Assembly: GCA_942492635.1 (NCBI GenBank)
Contig: CALOFP010000001.1
Coordinates: forward strand, 744,001-808,000
Source of the DNA: CALOFP01 sp942492635
GTDB taxonomy: Bacteria; UBP6; UBA1177; CALOFP01
Direction: 5' to 3'
Length of the DNA: 64,000 nucleotides
In this document: piece by piece, positions 17,621 through 26,782 of the stretch
Layout: every line of letters starts with the position of its first letter
How positions within the stretch are numbered: the first letter of the stretch is position 1
Made by a program: the position numbers and the translations under genes
The notes under the pieces: generated by a model
The model's database searches: none
The model's input: only the letters and a program-made list of their open reading frames with translations
What the model was told of the DNA's origin: nothing

Positions 17621-19006
17621 ATGAAGTTACCATTCGCAGAACCTTTCAGAATCAAAATGGTTGAACCTATCCGCAAGAGCACCCGCGAAGAGAGGGAACA
17701 GTGGATAAAGGATGCCAAGTACAACCTCTTCAACCTCAAAAGCGACCAGGTTTTCATCGACCTTCTCACCGATTCCGGAACAGGATCTATGAGCAGCAAC
17801 CAGTGGTCGGAAATCATGCTCGGAGACGAGAGCTACGCCGGAGCGTCATCATACTACAAGCTCAAGGAAACAATCGAAGAGCTTCTCGGACTCCCCTACT
17901 TCCTGCCCACACACCAGGGTAGAGCTGCAGAGAACGTACTCTTCTCAGCTCTCATGGGGCAGAATGCAGAAGGTTGCGTAGTTCCCGGAAACAGCCACTT
18001 CGATACAACCAAGGGCCACATCGAATTCAGAAGGGCGAAACCGATCGATTGCACCATCAAGGAAGCTTTCGATACAACAATTCAGCATCCGTTCAAGGGA
18101 AATCTCGATCTTGAGAAGCTCGAATCGGTATTCAAGGAGTATCCGAAGGAGAAGATTCCCCTGTGCATAATCACCGTTACATGTAACTCCTCCGGCGGTC
18201 AGCCCGTGAGCATGGAGAATATCAAAGCTGTAAGCGAGATGTGCAAAAAGTACGGTGTCATGGTGATCTTCGACGCTGCACGCTTTGCGGAAAACGCATA
18301 CTTCATCAAAACCCGTGAAGAGGGATACGAGAACAAGACAATCAAGGAGATCGTAAAGGAGATGTTCAGCTACGTTGACGGCTGCACAATGAGCTCCAAA
18401 AAGGACGGTATCGTCAACATCGGAGGATTCATAGGTCTCAGGGACAAGGAAATTCACCAGAAGGCAAGCGTTTTCGGAATCATGTACGAAGGTTACCTCA
18501 CATACGGAGGAATGGCGGGACGCGACATGGGAGCACTCAGCGTGGGTCTTCGTGAAGCGACAGAGTTCGACTACCTCGAAGCACGTGTTGAGCAGGTTGC
18601 CTACCTCGGACAGAAACTCAAGGAGTACGGAATTCCCGTCCAGGAACCCTTCGGCGGGCACGCAATCTTCGTCGACGCAAAAAGATTCCTTCCCAACCTT
18701 CCCAAGGAGCACCTCCAGGCTCAGACTCTCGGCGTAGAGCTCTACATCGAAGGGGGCGTTCGTGGTGTTGAGATAGGTACTCTTCTTGCAGACCGTGATC
18801 CGGAAACACGTGAGAATCGCTACCCCGAACTCGAGCTTCTCCGTCTTGCGATTGGAAGAAGACTCTACACAAACAACCACATGGATTACATCGCAGCGGC
18901 ATTCAAAAATGTTTACGATCGCCGCGAATCCATCACATCAGGACTCAAGATTGTCAATGAGGCACCGATTCTCAGACACTTCACAGTGGAACTCGATAAA
19001 ATTTAA
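17621..19006 (+). CDS. tnaA: Tryptophanase
   Basis: The protein has 461 aa and is similar over its whole length to the beta-eliminating lyases: PFAEPFRIKMVEP start, IDLLTDSGTGSMS, THQGRAAEN, GGQPVSMENIKAV, DAARFAENAYFIK and the PLP lysine in MSSKKDG (about Lys261). Residues that separate tryptophanase from tyrosine phenol-lyase favour tryptophanase: Asp128 in HFDTTKGH (Thr in TPL) and His453 in ILRHFTVEL (Phe in TPL). It converts L-tryptophan to indole, pyruvate and ammonia. AAAGGAG precedes the ATG, and a strong terminator follows. The overall sequence is close to TPL in places (GCTMSSKKD, MAGRDMGAL), so a relaxed specificity is possible. Confidence 0.9.
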   Translation: MKLPFAEPFRIKMVEPIRKSTREEREQWIKDAKYNLFNLKSDQVFIDLLTDSGTGSMSSNQWSEIMLGDESYAGASSYYKLKETIEELLGLPYFLPTHQGRAAENVLFSALMGQNAEGCVVPGNSHFDTTKGHIEFRRAKPIDCTIKEAFDTTIQHPFKGNLDLEKLESVFKEYPKEKIPLCIITVTCNSSGGQPVSMENIKAVSEMCKKYGVMVIFDAARFAENAYFIKTREEGYENKTIKEIVKEMFSYVDGCTMSSKKDGIVNIGGFIGLRDKEIHQKASVFGIMYEGYLTYGGMAGRDMGALSVGLREATEFDYLEARVEQVAYLGQKLKEYGIPVQEPFGGHAIFVDAKRFLPNLPKEHLQAQTLGVELYIEGGVRGVEIGTLLADRDPETRENRYPELELLRLAIGRRLYTNNHMDYIAAAFKNVYDRRESITSGLKIVNEAPILRHFTVELDKI

Positions 19007-19030
19007 TTCATCCCGGTTCTAATTTATCTC

Positions 19031-19066
19031 AGCCGGTTCCCGTAAGGTGAACCGGCTTTTTTTTTT
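19031..19066 (+). terminator. Rho-independent terminator of tnaA
   Basis: Arms AGCCGGTTC (19031-19039) and GAACCGGCT (19049-19057), followed by a run of T. Confidence 0.95.
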
Positions 19067-19218
19067 AAGATCAGACTCTTTCGGAATTGCAAAATCAACA
19101 ACCACGCCTCTTTAATCAAATTTTTTAACCCTCTTTTTTTATACATCCAGTCGCCAACTTTTTTCTTCTTGAATTTCAAAGACCTATCAAGTTAATCTTT
19201 GGAAGGCATCCTCCTTTC

Positions 19219-19246
19219 TTGAATATTCTGGTACGATTTATATACT
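19219..19246 (+). promoter_or_regulatory. Predicted sigma-70 promoter of the 77-aa gene
   Basis: TTGAAT, a 16-bp spacer and TATACT (19241-19246); the expected leader is about 27 nt. Confidence 0.5.
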
Positions 19247-19279
19247 TAAACCACACAAGAAATCAGAGGGAGGAGCCAG

Positions 19280-19513
19280 ATGAACAAACTTTTTCTTCAG
19301 CCTTTCCAAAAGGAGGCTATTCTCAATCGTCTTTATGCCGAGGAAACAGGAAATCCTATGGCAATTCAACAATATAAAACAGCGCTTGCTGTTGTGGAGC
19401 GCGTGAAGTTTCAAAGATCAATGGAAATCGTAAGAAACTATCTTCCTGAAGAAAAGTTTTCACGTTTTAAGAAGGCGTGCATTTACATCATGGGCAACGA
19501 GAAATCGATTTGA
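19280..19513 (+). CDS. Small conserved-looking hypothetical protein
   Basis: The protein has 77 aa. The gene has its own promoter, a strong GAGGGAGGAG ribosome site and its own terminator, so it is probably real and well expressed. The product is a soluble, mostly helical, basic protein (PFQKEAILNRLYAEETGN, then VVERVKFQRSMEIVRNYLPEE) without Cys pairs or membrane segments. No family is recognised. It stands alone between tnaA and the antiporter gene. Confidence 0.65.
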   Translation: MNKLFLQPFQKEAILNRLYAEETGNPMAIQQYKTALAVVERVKFQRSMEIVRNYLPEEKFSRFKKACIYIMGNEKSI

Positions 19514-19538
19514 TCCACCGGACAATTTGACCTCAAAC

Positions 19539-19566
19539 GGCCCTCGAGAGAGGGCCATTTTTTTTA
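19539..19566. terminator. Terminator between convergent genes
   Basis: Arms GGCCCTC and GAGGGCC around a GAGA loop, then a run of T on the plus strand. It ends the 77-aa gene; it could also serve the minus-strand antiporter gene that ends at 19573, though the minus side has only a short A/T tract. Confidence 0.85.
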
Positions 19567-19572
19567 TCCAGA

Positions 19573-21372
19573 TCAGATGCCGCTCAGAAGATGGGAGATA
19601 TTCTCTATATCCCGGCGCAGTGTTCCTTTGTGGAGTGTCCGGGAAATGGTCCGGATTGCCTCAAGATGCTGCTCCGGATAAGCTTCGGGGGTCATTATGA
19701 GAAATAAAATTTCAACGCCCCTCCCGTCGGGTGCGTTCCATTCCACAGGTTTTTCAAGAACACCGCACAGGGCCACTGTTCTTGTGACGAGAGAACTGCG
19801 AAAATGAGGCAGAGCAACGCCTCTCCCTATTGCTGTGGAGGCAAGTTTTTCTCTCTCGAGAACAGGATCGATGACTGTCGAAGGTTCGTCACAGAATCCC
19901 TTTTCTTTTGCAAATTCAGCCAACTGAGCAACAGCTTCGTCCTTAGTATCAGCAGAAAATCTACATACCCTGTCGCCGACAAGTTCGTACAAAGAGAATG
20001 AGGTGGGGCTGTTATCCGCATCGGCAGAGGCCTCCCTCTCACCGGTTGTCCAATTTTTCCAGCGCATCAGAGTCTTTTCTGAAAGCCATGCGCCCCCCAG
20101 TTCAAATATTACAAGTGCAGGAATTATCGTATTGAAAATCATTTCCCCTTCCCTGTTTTTGAGAAGTGTAGCCACGAGAATGGTTTCCACGGCCGCCATT
20201 CCGGCCTGGGGCAACATCAGTTTGGGAAGAGATGCGGTTATCTTGGGATCCTGTCCGGTAAAACGGCAGCCTGCCCAGTTTCCGAAAAGTTTTCCAGCTG
20301 AACGGAGAACAACGTATAGAAGAACGTAGCTGAGCATTGATAAGGAGAAACTCTCCAGTCTGACGGTGGCGCCGATCACGGCAAAGAATATGAGGTTGAA
20401 AATCGGCATGACGTTTCCGATTTTCAGTGAGTCGAATATGGCATGGCTGTGGAAATTGGAAATAAAGAAACCTGCGGTTACAGCGGTAATCAGAAAGGGA
20501 AGATGAAGAGCGATGGAAATAGAGACACCCAGGGCGATAACACCCGTGATTATTAGAAGTATTTCAACTGAAGGAGTGGGATGTTCCGAGAGAACGGTGG
20601 ATAGGAATGAATCGAAGGCGACTCCGTTGGATTCGGGAAGTCTCTTTCTTATGGAGAGCTTAAGGACAATGAAGATGAAGGCTCCGAGAAGAAAGGCAAA
20701 GAGGAGTTCGCTTCCTACTCCAAGAGCAAGGCTTGACGCCGAAACGTGTCCTGCTCTTTCGATAGCTACGGAAATTCCAAGAAAAATCGAGAAGAAGATC
20801 ACCTCGATTATGTCATCGAGCACAACGATGTTGGCAAGAATGTTCTTTAACGATCCTTCTATCTTCAATTTATTCATGAGGATGAAAATGAGAGCCGGAG
20901 CTGTCGCAATTCCGATCGATCCGACAATAAAGCTGCTGAGCAGCGAAAGATCGGTAAAAAAGTAAAAACCGCCCGAAAGCAGTCCCCATGTGAGAATCGC
21001 CTGGAAGAGACATATCAGCGTAGCTTTCGCTCCAACCTTCTTGAGTCGATCCACGTGAAGCTCCTCTCCCAGGGAAAACGCTATGATCCCTAGGAAAAGA
21101 AACACGAAGTAGTGGTAACCCTCGAAAATCTCGCTGTAAACCGAAAAATGATTCTCGTAGAAATGTTTCACAGGCATCAGGAATGCGGCTCTGCTGCTTT
21201 CTACAGGTCCCCGAAAAAGCTGAAGAAAATGGGGCCCTGCGACTACACCGCCGAGAATCTGTCCTATGACTTCGCCTATCCCCAGTCGCCTGGCAAGAAG
21301 TCCGCCGAGGTATGCCGAAAGAATGAGGATACCCAGAACGAGAATCTGCATTTCCATATGGTAAAGTTCCAT
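19573..21372 (-). CDS. Kef-type cation/proton antiporter fused to a PTS EIIA domain
   Basis: The protein has 599 aa. Residues 1-430 form a CPA2-type antiporter with about 12 membrane segments (LGGLLARRLGIGEVIGQILGG, GSIGIATAPALIFILM, VVLDDIIEVIFFSIFLG). Residues 450-599 are a fructose/nitrogen-type EIIA domain with the phosphorylatable His523 in GVALPHFR and the ILFLIMTPEAYPEQHLEAI core. The antiporter exchanges K+ or Na+ for protons; the EIIA domain would let phosphoenolpyruvate-dependent phosphorylation tune it. No TrkA-N domain is present. AGGAGG precedes the ATG. Confidence 0.85.
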   Translation of the reverse strand: MELYHMEMQILVLGILILSAYLGGLLARRLGIGEVIGQILGGVVAGPHFLQLFRGPVESSRAAFLMPVKHFYENHFSVYSEIFEGYHYFVFLFLGIIAFSLGEELHVDRLKKVGAKATLICLFQAILTWGLLSGGFYFFTDLSLLSSFIVGSIGIATAPALIFILMNKLKIEGSLKNILANIVVLDDIIEVIFFSIFLGISVAIERAGHVSASSLALGVGSELLFAFLLGAFIFIVLKLSIRKRLPESNGVAFDSFLSTVLSEHPTPSVEILLIITGVIALGVSISIALHLPFLITAVTAGFFISNFHSHAIFDSLKIGNVMPIFNLIFFAVIGATVRLESFSLSMLSYVLLYVVLRSAGKLFGNWAGCRFTGQDPKITASLPKLMLPQAGMAAVETILVATLLKNREGEMIFNTIIPALVIFELGGAWLSEKTLMRWKNWTTGEREASADADNSPTSFSLYELVGDRVCRFSADTKDEAVAQLAEFAKEKGFCDEPSTVIDPVLEREKLASTAIGRGVALPHFRSSLVTRTVALCGVLEKPVEWNAPDGRGVEILFLIMTPEAYPEQHLEAIRTISRTLHKGTLRRDIENISHLLSGI

Positions 21373-21616
21373 AATCCTCCTACAAATAAGTTGAAACTCT
21401 TGAATTCATTGTCTGTTTTTCAGTCTCAAAGTCAATTTATCACACTGCATCAGGAATTTTTACATAAGAAAATTTACCTTTTGAAAAGAATGAATTCTTT
21501 TTTGCAACCATATTTCCATTCAATATAAGCGGTTGAATAGTTAGAGGAAGATTCTTATTTTAGACACCAAAATCGGATAAGAATTTCAGGAGTTTTTTCA
21601 GCAGAGCCGTTGTCGA

Positions 21617-24600
21617 TTACTCGGCAATATCGAGTCTATAGAGTTCGTACCCGTGAACACCGTCGTAGGCGTTGAAATAGAGCGCTTTTCCGTCAGGAGC
21701 TGGATAGTAGAACAGAGGAAGCGAAGAATCTTTGCCGGGGTTGATATCGGCAACCATTATAGTCCCTTCAACCGTACCGTCGCTTGAGAAAATTTCGAAG
21801 CCGTGTTCACTGTCGCATGCACTGAAGTAGAGCCTGTCTTTTACAATACCGGCCATATAGTCGAGAGATATTTCGAAAAGACCGCATTCCGCAGACATCA
21901 CATCCATCAACTTAGTCTCGCTTTTTGATGCTACATCAAAAGAGAAAAGTGAAATTTTCATCTCTTCAGCCATGGCGATATAGAAAATCAATCCTCCGAT
22001 CTTACGCAATGATTCACTTGGAATATTGTACCCCGGCGCAATGTCGGCATACTTGGCTGTTCCGGCTGTGGTTCCGTTACTTTTCCACAACTCAAACAGA
22101 TCCCCGGTCCTGATTAAAAAGTATATCGAACCGTCTTCCACAAAAGCTCCCCTGACAGATATTCCTGTCGTTCCTTCAGCCATCTCCTTAAGCAGCATTG
22201 TTCCATCGGATGTACCGTCACTTACGGCAATTTCCGTGCCTGTCGCAGGGCTGCTTATCGTAAAGAAAAAGTAGTTTCCAAGAGTTCCGAAAAATTTTTC
22301 GAAACTCCATCCTTTGTCCTGAAGGTTTACAAACTGACCACTTCCGGCGGCAGTGCCGTCGCTCGCCCAAAGTTCAAGTTTCCCTGCATAGTTAACAGGA
22401 AAAATCGCCTTGTTGTCATGAACCATTAATCGTGAGGTCTGATAAGAATATGCTATAAACTCAGTACCCGCTTCTGTGCCGTCCGTAACCCAGAACCCCG
22501 AAGTAGTACCGTCGCTAGCCTTAAAGAAAAGCTTTGTTCCCAGAGTCGCAAGAGGTCTTGGATGGCTGCTGGCTTCATCAGGATTAATATCCTTTACAAT
22601 TCTGGTTCCGGCCTCTGTTCCATCGGTAATCCACAGTTCCTCGCCGGCAGCGGCATCTCTCGCAGCGAAGAAAAAATTATCACCTATCTGTAAAATTTCC
22701 CCGTCAATCGCATCATCAAAGGCAGATCCGGCGCCCGATGTTTCAAAAGGATCAAACTCTTCAACAGTACCTTCAACGGTTCCGTCCGTACTCCAGAAAT
22801 CAATTGAATTCCATCCATTTGAAGCTGAAACGAGCCACAGTTTCTCATTTTTCAATCCAACAGGCAAAACAAAGGCGTGATCGGTTATGCCTTCAAAATG
22901 GATTGTCTTTTCATCGCCTGTGGAGAGATTCCTGATAACAGAACCAACTGATATATCATTGTCACCAATCAAATGGAGCAGCTTGCCGTCAATTACTCCA
23001 ACGATCTCCCCGCCTGAAGTAAGATCCTTGACTTTCCCGCTGCTCTCTCCGTCACTCTTGAAAATGGCCTCTTCCTGATTGCTTTCAGCTATAAAATAGA
23101 GAGTCCCTTCAAGAACCGTGCTGTCCTCAAGATACTCCAGCCTTGTATTCAGGTTTAAAGTGGAAATATCGACAGGTTTTGTTCCATCCGCTGTAGCATC
23201 GGTAACATAGAGGTTCTCAACACCGTCGTCAACGACAAAGAAGAACTTGTTTGAATCACCTGCCAGGACAACAAATTTGTTCACACCGTCAGGTCCAGCT
23301 TTCAGCTCTTTCAAGATAGATGTCCCTACTTCAGTTCCATCCGACACCCAAAGTTCCACTCCGTTTTCTCCGTCATCGGCACTGAAAACGAGTTTGGAGC
23401 CTACAACACCCATGATTTGAGGATTGCTGCCGACATTTCCAACCTGAATATCTTTGAGTAGAGTGGTGTTCCCTGCACTACCTCCGGTAACAAATAGTTC
23501 GGCTCCGGCAGCTGTTTTAACCGCCTGAAACAGTACGTTCTCCCCGACTTCGGCGGCAGCCCCGGAAATCTGGTTGAATTCATCTATTTTTGTGACAGTT
23601 CCACCACCGTCAGTGGAATGAAGTTCGTCAACGCCGTCTCCAGGAATTTTCATGATCAGTTTTCCCTGAGCAACACCAAGAAACTCAACTTCGGTATCAC
23701 CACCGTCATTGAAGGTATGGTAGAGAGCCGTTCCGGCTTTCGTTCCATCACTTTTCCAGAGCTGGAGTCCATTCTGATCGTCTTCCCATACAAAAAAGAG
23801 GTTGTCTCCGAGAGAATGCCAGTCAAAGGAGCTCTCCCCTTTCTTCCTGAGAAGTTCCTCCGTTCCCTCCGGTGTCCCGTCGGAAACCATAATCCGGAAC
23901 TCTTGCGTCATCTCACTTGCCAGAAGAAGGAACAGTTTGCCTCCGGCTACAGTCATTCCAAAAAGTCGCATACCCTTTGTAAAAGGTTCAACGTAGACTT
24001 CTTTCAGCGCACCGGTTTCCACATTTACTTCGTAGAGTCCTGAAGAGACAAGAGAAGCATCAGCATAAACGTACCATTTTTCCCCAAGCTTCACGGTTCT
24101 GGAAACATAGATGGAGGAAAAAACATCTTCATTGATATCCTTCACAAGGAAGGGATTGTTGAATATTGTCAGCTCCTTTTCCACCTTGACTTCTGTCTTC
24201 CCGTCATCGGCATCGATAACCAGCATGCATGAAGATTCTGTTCCGGGAACAAAGCTGTAGATGGAATCACTTATCGTTCCACCGCAGCTGTCGTCTGCAT
24301 TGACAGTAAGCGTTACGTCGTCTCCATCCGGATCGGATGCGGTTAAAGTACATACTGCATTGAAATGGGTTTTAATGTTTTCACATTTGATTTCAACTGA
24401 AGGTGCACTGTTTTGCGGTTCATCATTTAGATCACCGCCACCATCATCATCATTTTTGGGATCTTCGGTTCCGTCGTCGTTTTTGGGATCTCCATTTCCA
24501 TCGTCGTTTTTGGGATCCTCGGTTCCGTCGTCGCTATCGGGATCTTCGGTTCCTTCGTCTTGAACCTGATCCGAATCCGACTGAGGATTCTCATCGTTCT

Positions 24601-24670
24601 TTTTTGTTTTGCTGTCATCTCCACAGGAAACAACAAACAGAAGAATTAAAATCAGAAACAGAGTTCTCAT
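21617..24670 (-). CDS. Large lipoprotein with ELWxxDGTxxGT repeats
   Basis: The protein has 1017 aa. A type II signal peptide (LFLILILLFVVSCGDD) is followed by an acidic linker of near-perfect 9-residue repeats (GTEDPKNDD), an Ig/cadherin-like strand block (ITCENxxxxFNAVCTLTASDPDGDD type) and then about 10-14 repeats of 45-60 residues containing [EL]LW.[ST]DGT..GT (for example ELWVSDGTEVGTSIL and ELWITDGTEAGTRIV). Such repeats form beta-propellers in surface proteins. It is probably anchored to the outer membrane and surface-exposed. The ligand is unknown. AAAGGAGG precedes the ATG. Confidence 0.8.
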   Translation of the reverse strand: MRTLFLILILLFVVSCGDDSKTKKNDENPQSDSDQVQDEGTEDPDSDDGTEDPKNDDGNGDPKNDDGTEDPKNDDDGGGDLNDEPQNSAPSVEIKCENIKTHFNAVCTLTASDPDGDDVTLTVNADDSCGGTISDSIYSFVPGTESSCMLVIDADDGKTEVKVEKELTIFNNPFLVKDINEDVFSSIYVSRTVKLGEKWYVYADASLVSSGLYEVNVETGALKEVYVEPFTKGMRLFGMTVAGGKLFLLLASEMTQEFRIMVSDGTPEGTEELLRKKGESSFDWHSLGDNLFFVWEDDQNGLQLWKSDGTKAGTALYHTFNDGGDTEVEFLGVAQGKLIMKIPGDGVDELHSTDGGGTVTKIDEFNQISGAAAEVGENVLFQAVKTAAGAELFVTGGSAGNTTLLKDIQVGNVGSNPQIMGVVGSKLVFSADDGENGVELWVSDGTEVGTSILKELKAGPDGVNKFVVLAGDSNKFFFVVDDGVENLYVTDATADGTKPVDISTLNLNTRLEYLEDSTVLEGTLYFIAESNQEEAIFKSDGESSGKVKDLTSGGEIVGVIDGKLLHLIGDNDISVGSVIRNLSTGDEKTIHFEGITDHAFVLPVGLKNEKLWLVSASNGWNSIDFWSTDGTVEGTVEEFDPFETSGAGSAFDDAIDGEILQIGDNFFFAARDAAAGEELWITDGTEAGTRIVKDINPDEASSHPRPLATLGTKLFFKASDGTTSGFWVTDGTEAGTEFIAYSYQTSRLMVHDNKAIFPVNYAGKLELWASDGTAAGSGQFVNLQDKGWSFEKFFGTLGNYFFFTISSPATGTEIAVSDGTSDGTMLLKEMAEGTTGISVRGAFVEDGSIYFLIRTGDLFELWKSNGTTAGTAKYADIAPGYNIPSESLRKIGGLIFYIAMAEEMKISLFSFDVASKSETKLMDVMSAECGLFEISLDYMAGIVKDRLYFSACDSEHGFEIFSSDGTVEGTIMVADINPGKDSSLPLFYYPAPDGKALYFNAYDGVHGYELYRLDIAE
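24430..24560 (-). repeat. 27-bp coding tandem repeat in lipoprotein linker
   Basis: Near-identical 27-bp units encode GTEDPKNDD repeated about four times. The number of units is likely to vary between strains by slippage. Confidence 0.7.
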
Positions 24671-24997
24671 ACACCCCTCCTTTCCTAACGTTGATAATAA
24701 AAAACATACTGAATTCTAACCAAATTACCGGAGCATACTACTTCCACTCCCGGATTTCAATTTTTCACATTTCATTTTCCATACATCATCGAAAAGAGAC
24801 GAACTATGAAGAGTTTGATTTTCCGAACATTTCCAATCAAAGAGATCTGAAAAGGAATTAAAAACGGCTCAAAAAGCATAAATATTCAAAGAGAAAAAGA
24901 ACGTTTCAAGAAACAAACTTTCCAACACTTGTTTAATTAAATGAGTTTCTGAAGGTCAATTTGATCGATCCGGAGAAGTTCTGTCTGAACAAAAAAA
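24671..24997. other. Spacer, nothing recognised besides the adjoining terminator
   Basis: AT-rich sequence upstream of the ELWxxDGT lipoprotein gene. It must hold that gene's promoter, but no convincing -35/-10 pair was found. Confidence 0.35.
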
Positions 24998-25027
24998 AGC
25001 GGGGGGACGATTACTCGTCCCCCCGCT
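24991..25027 (-). terminator. Rho-independent terminator of the thioredoxin-fold gene
   Basis: On the minus strand, 13-bp arms AGCGGGGGGACGA and TCGTCCCCCCGCT with a four-base loop are followed by a run of U. Very strong. Confidence 0.95.
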
Positions 25028-25056
25028 CAGGGTACAAGGCAATTTGGCGCGCCTTG

Positions 25057-26634
25057 TTAACTTCCGCAACCGCCTTTGGGAGCAGAAACGTTTGATTTAA
25101 GCTTTTTGTCGCAACCCTTCTTACCGGGGTTGTGCTTACAAACATTCTGCTTGATAGCCTCGGCGGCAATGCCGGAAAACTTGAATTTGTTGTTTGCGAG
25201 CCATGTCGGGCTTGCTCCGATTCCAAGACCGTTTGCAATCTTGATGTCCTCGGAGAGAAGCTTTTTACCTTCAGCTCCTGTAGAACACTTCTCGATTACG
25301 GAAGCCTTGATACCGTTAACTGCACATGATTTCCACTCGTTGCTGCGGATGTTCTTGTTTCTGCAGAGAATGTAGTCCATGTACTTGTAGTTTTTATTGT
25401 AGTGCTTGATTGCGCAGAGTTCCCTGATGTTCTCGTCAACCTCAGGCTGTCCGTGAAGAGCACTGAACTTTCCGGGAGCTGTCTCGTTTGCGATGAAGTG
25501 AACGTTGAAATCGATATCGTTTCCGAAGTTATCAAGAACTTCCTTCATTGAGTTGAGAGCCTTAACACCGTAAGGACACTGGCTCATTACGAATACGTCG
25601 AGCGTGTTCTTCTTCTCTGTTCTGCAGACGAGCTTATCCTTGCAACCTTCATCCTTGCAGTCGATCTTTCCGTTATTGTCGTCATCGATCTTGTTGTCAC
25701 AGATCTCGGCTGTAGGATCGAACTTTGCTCCGAGTCTGAGGACCTTGGAATCCTTATCGAAATCGACAAGATATCTCTTAACTCTGGCGTATCCTTCGTC
25801 CTCTGCCACGTTGTTGGCGAAAAGGAAAACGGGAAGAAGTTTGTGGTTCTTCTCGCTGAGAGTCTTGTAAAGTTTCTTTCCTTCCTCTGTTGAATAATCA
25901 ACAACCTTCTCTTTGAGACCGGGGAAGAAACGCTTGAGAGAGGAAACTGTACGGTCGGGGTTACACTGCTCGCAGCGCTTGTCTGTAAGGATTGTGAGAT
26001 TAACAACCTTGGGCTCCGGAATGTTGTTACATTCTGCAGGCTTTTCCTTCTTGAATTCGTTACAGATAGCTCTCATGAAGTCGTCCGCCCTTCTTCCGCC
26101 GCTGTACTTCTTACCTGCGAGGAAAATCGTCGGGGATCCGAAAGCCTTCTTCTCGTTGCTGACTTTGAAAGAAGCGGAAAGAAGTTTCTTGCCCTCTTCT
26201 CCGTCAACACATGCATTTATCTTTGCGGCATCGATCTTGAGCTCTTTTGCACAGCTTTCGAAGTTGGCCGGGATAGCTCTCATGTTCTTGTTCATGCAGC
26301 CGATGATATCCATGTACTTCTCAGGTGAGTGCTGCTTTGCACAAAGCTGCACCATATTACCCTTAACTTCGTTTTCTCCGTGCATCGATGTGAACTTGCC
26401 TGGAGCGGTCTCCTTTCCGATGAAGTGGAGCTTGAAATCGACTGCGTTACCGAGCTTCTTGAGAACAGGCGCAATACCGTTTTCAACCTGAACACCGAAC
26501 GGACACTGGCTCATTACGTGGAAATCTAGCGCAACCCTCTCCTTCGGCATGGGAGCACTTTTCTTCTGGTTTGCACAACCGAAAGCTGCAACAACAGCCG
26601 CGGCGACTGCCAACCCTGTAAAAAACTTCTTCAA
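25057..26634 (-). CDS. Lipoprotein with two DsbA/GILT-like domains and a central CxxC domain
   Basis: The protein has 525 aa from a TTG start five bases after AGGAGG. A lipobox (VVAAFGC, Cys20) is followed by a thioredoxin-fold domain (about 34-195) with MSQCPFG (Cys44) and cis-Pro GSPTIF, a middle domain (about 208-300) with a redox-type RCEQC (Cys221, Cys224), a short Cys/Asp segment ICDNKIDDDNNGKIDC like the calcium-binding loops of MopE-type proteins, and a second DsbA/GILT-like domain with MSQCPYG (Cys353) and ASPTWL. In both outer domains the second active-site Cys is replaced by Gly, so they are monothiol. The tail reads KGGCGS. A periplasmic thiol-disulfide or metal role is likely; the reaction is not known. 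Confidence 0.75.
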   Translation of the reverse strand: MKKFFTGLAVAAAVVAAFGCANQKKSAPMPKERVALDFHVMSQCPFGVQVENGIAPVLKKLGNAVDFKLHFIGKETAPGKFTSMHGENEVKGNMVQLCAKQHSPEKYMDIIGCMNKNMRAIPANFESCAKELKIDAAKINACVDGEEGKKLLSASFKVSNEKKAFGSPTIFLAGKKYSGGRRADDFMRAICNEFKKEKPAECNNIPEPKVVNLTILTDKRCEQCNPDRTVSSLKRFFPGLKEKVVDYSTEEGKKLYKTLSEKNHKLLPVFLFANNVAEDEGYARVKRYLVDFDKDSKVLRLGAKFDPTAEICDNKIDDDNNGKIDCKDEGCKDKLVCRTEKKNTLDVFVMSQCPYGVKALNSMKEVLDNFGNDIDFNVHFIANETAPGKFSALHGQPEVDENIRELCAIKHYNKNYKYMDYILCRNKNIRSNEWKSCAVNGIKASVIEKCSTGAEGKKLLSEDIKIANGLGIGASPTWLANNKFKFSGIAAEAIKQNVCKHNPGKKGCDKKLKSNVSAPKGGCGS

Positions 26635-26782
26635 AATAGCCTCCTGAATATAATGTGAACAGTTTTTTAAACAGCCTCAAATTTAACGCTGCTAATAATA
26701 GTGGTTTTCCCGATTATTAGCAATAATTATTTTTAAACAAAAACAATCAATCGATTAAATATTGGCACCCAGATAAAATAGG

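Noticed and set aside
17945..18880. 311-codon open frame antisense to tnaA
   Set aside because: It has no ribosome site and lies wholly across a clear tryptophanase gene; the frame is open because of codon usage on the other strand.
17621..19006. Tyrosine phenol-lyase
   Set aside because: Asp128 and His453 occupy the positions that are Thr and Phe in tyrosine phenol-lyase, and match tryptophanase.
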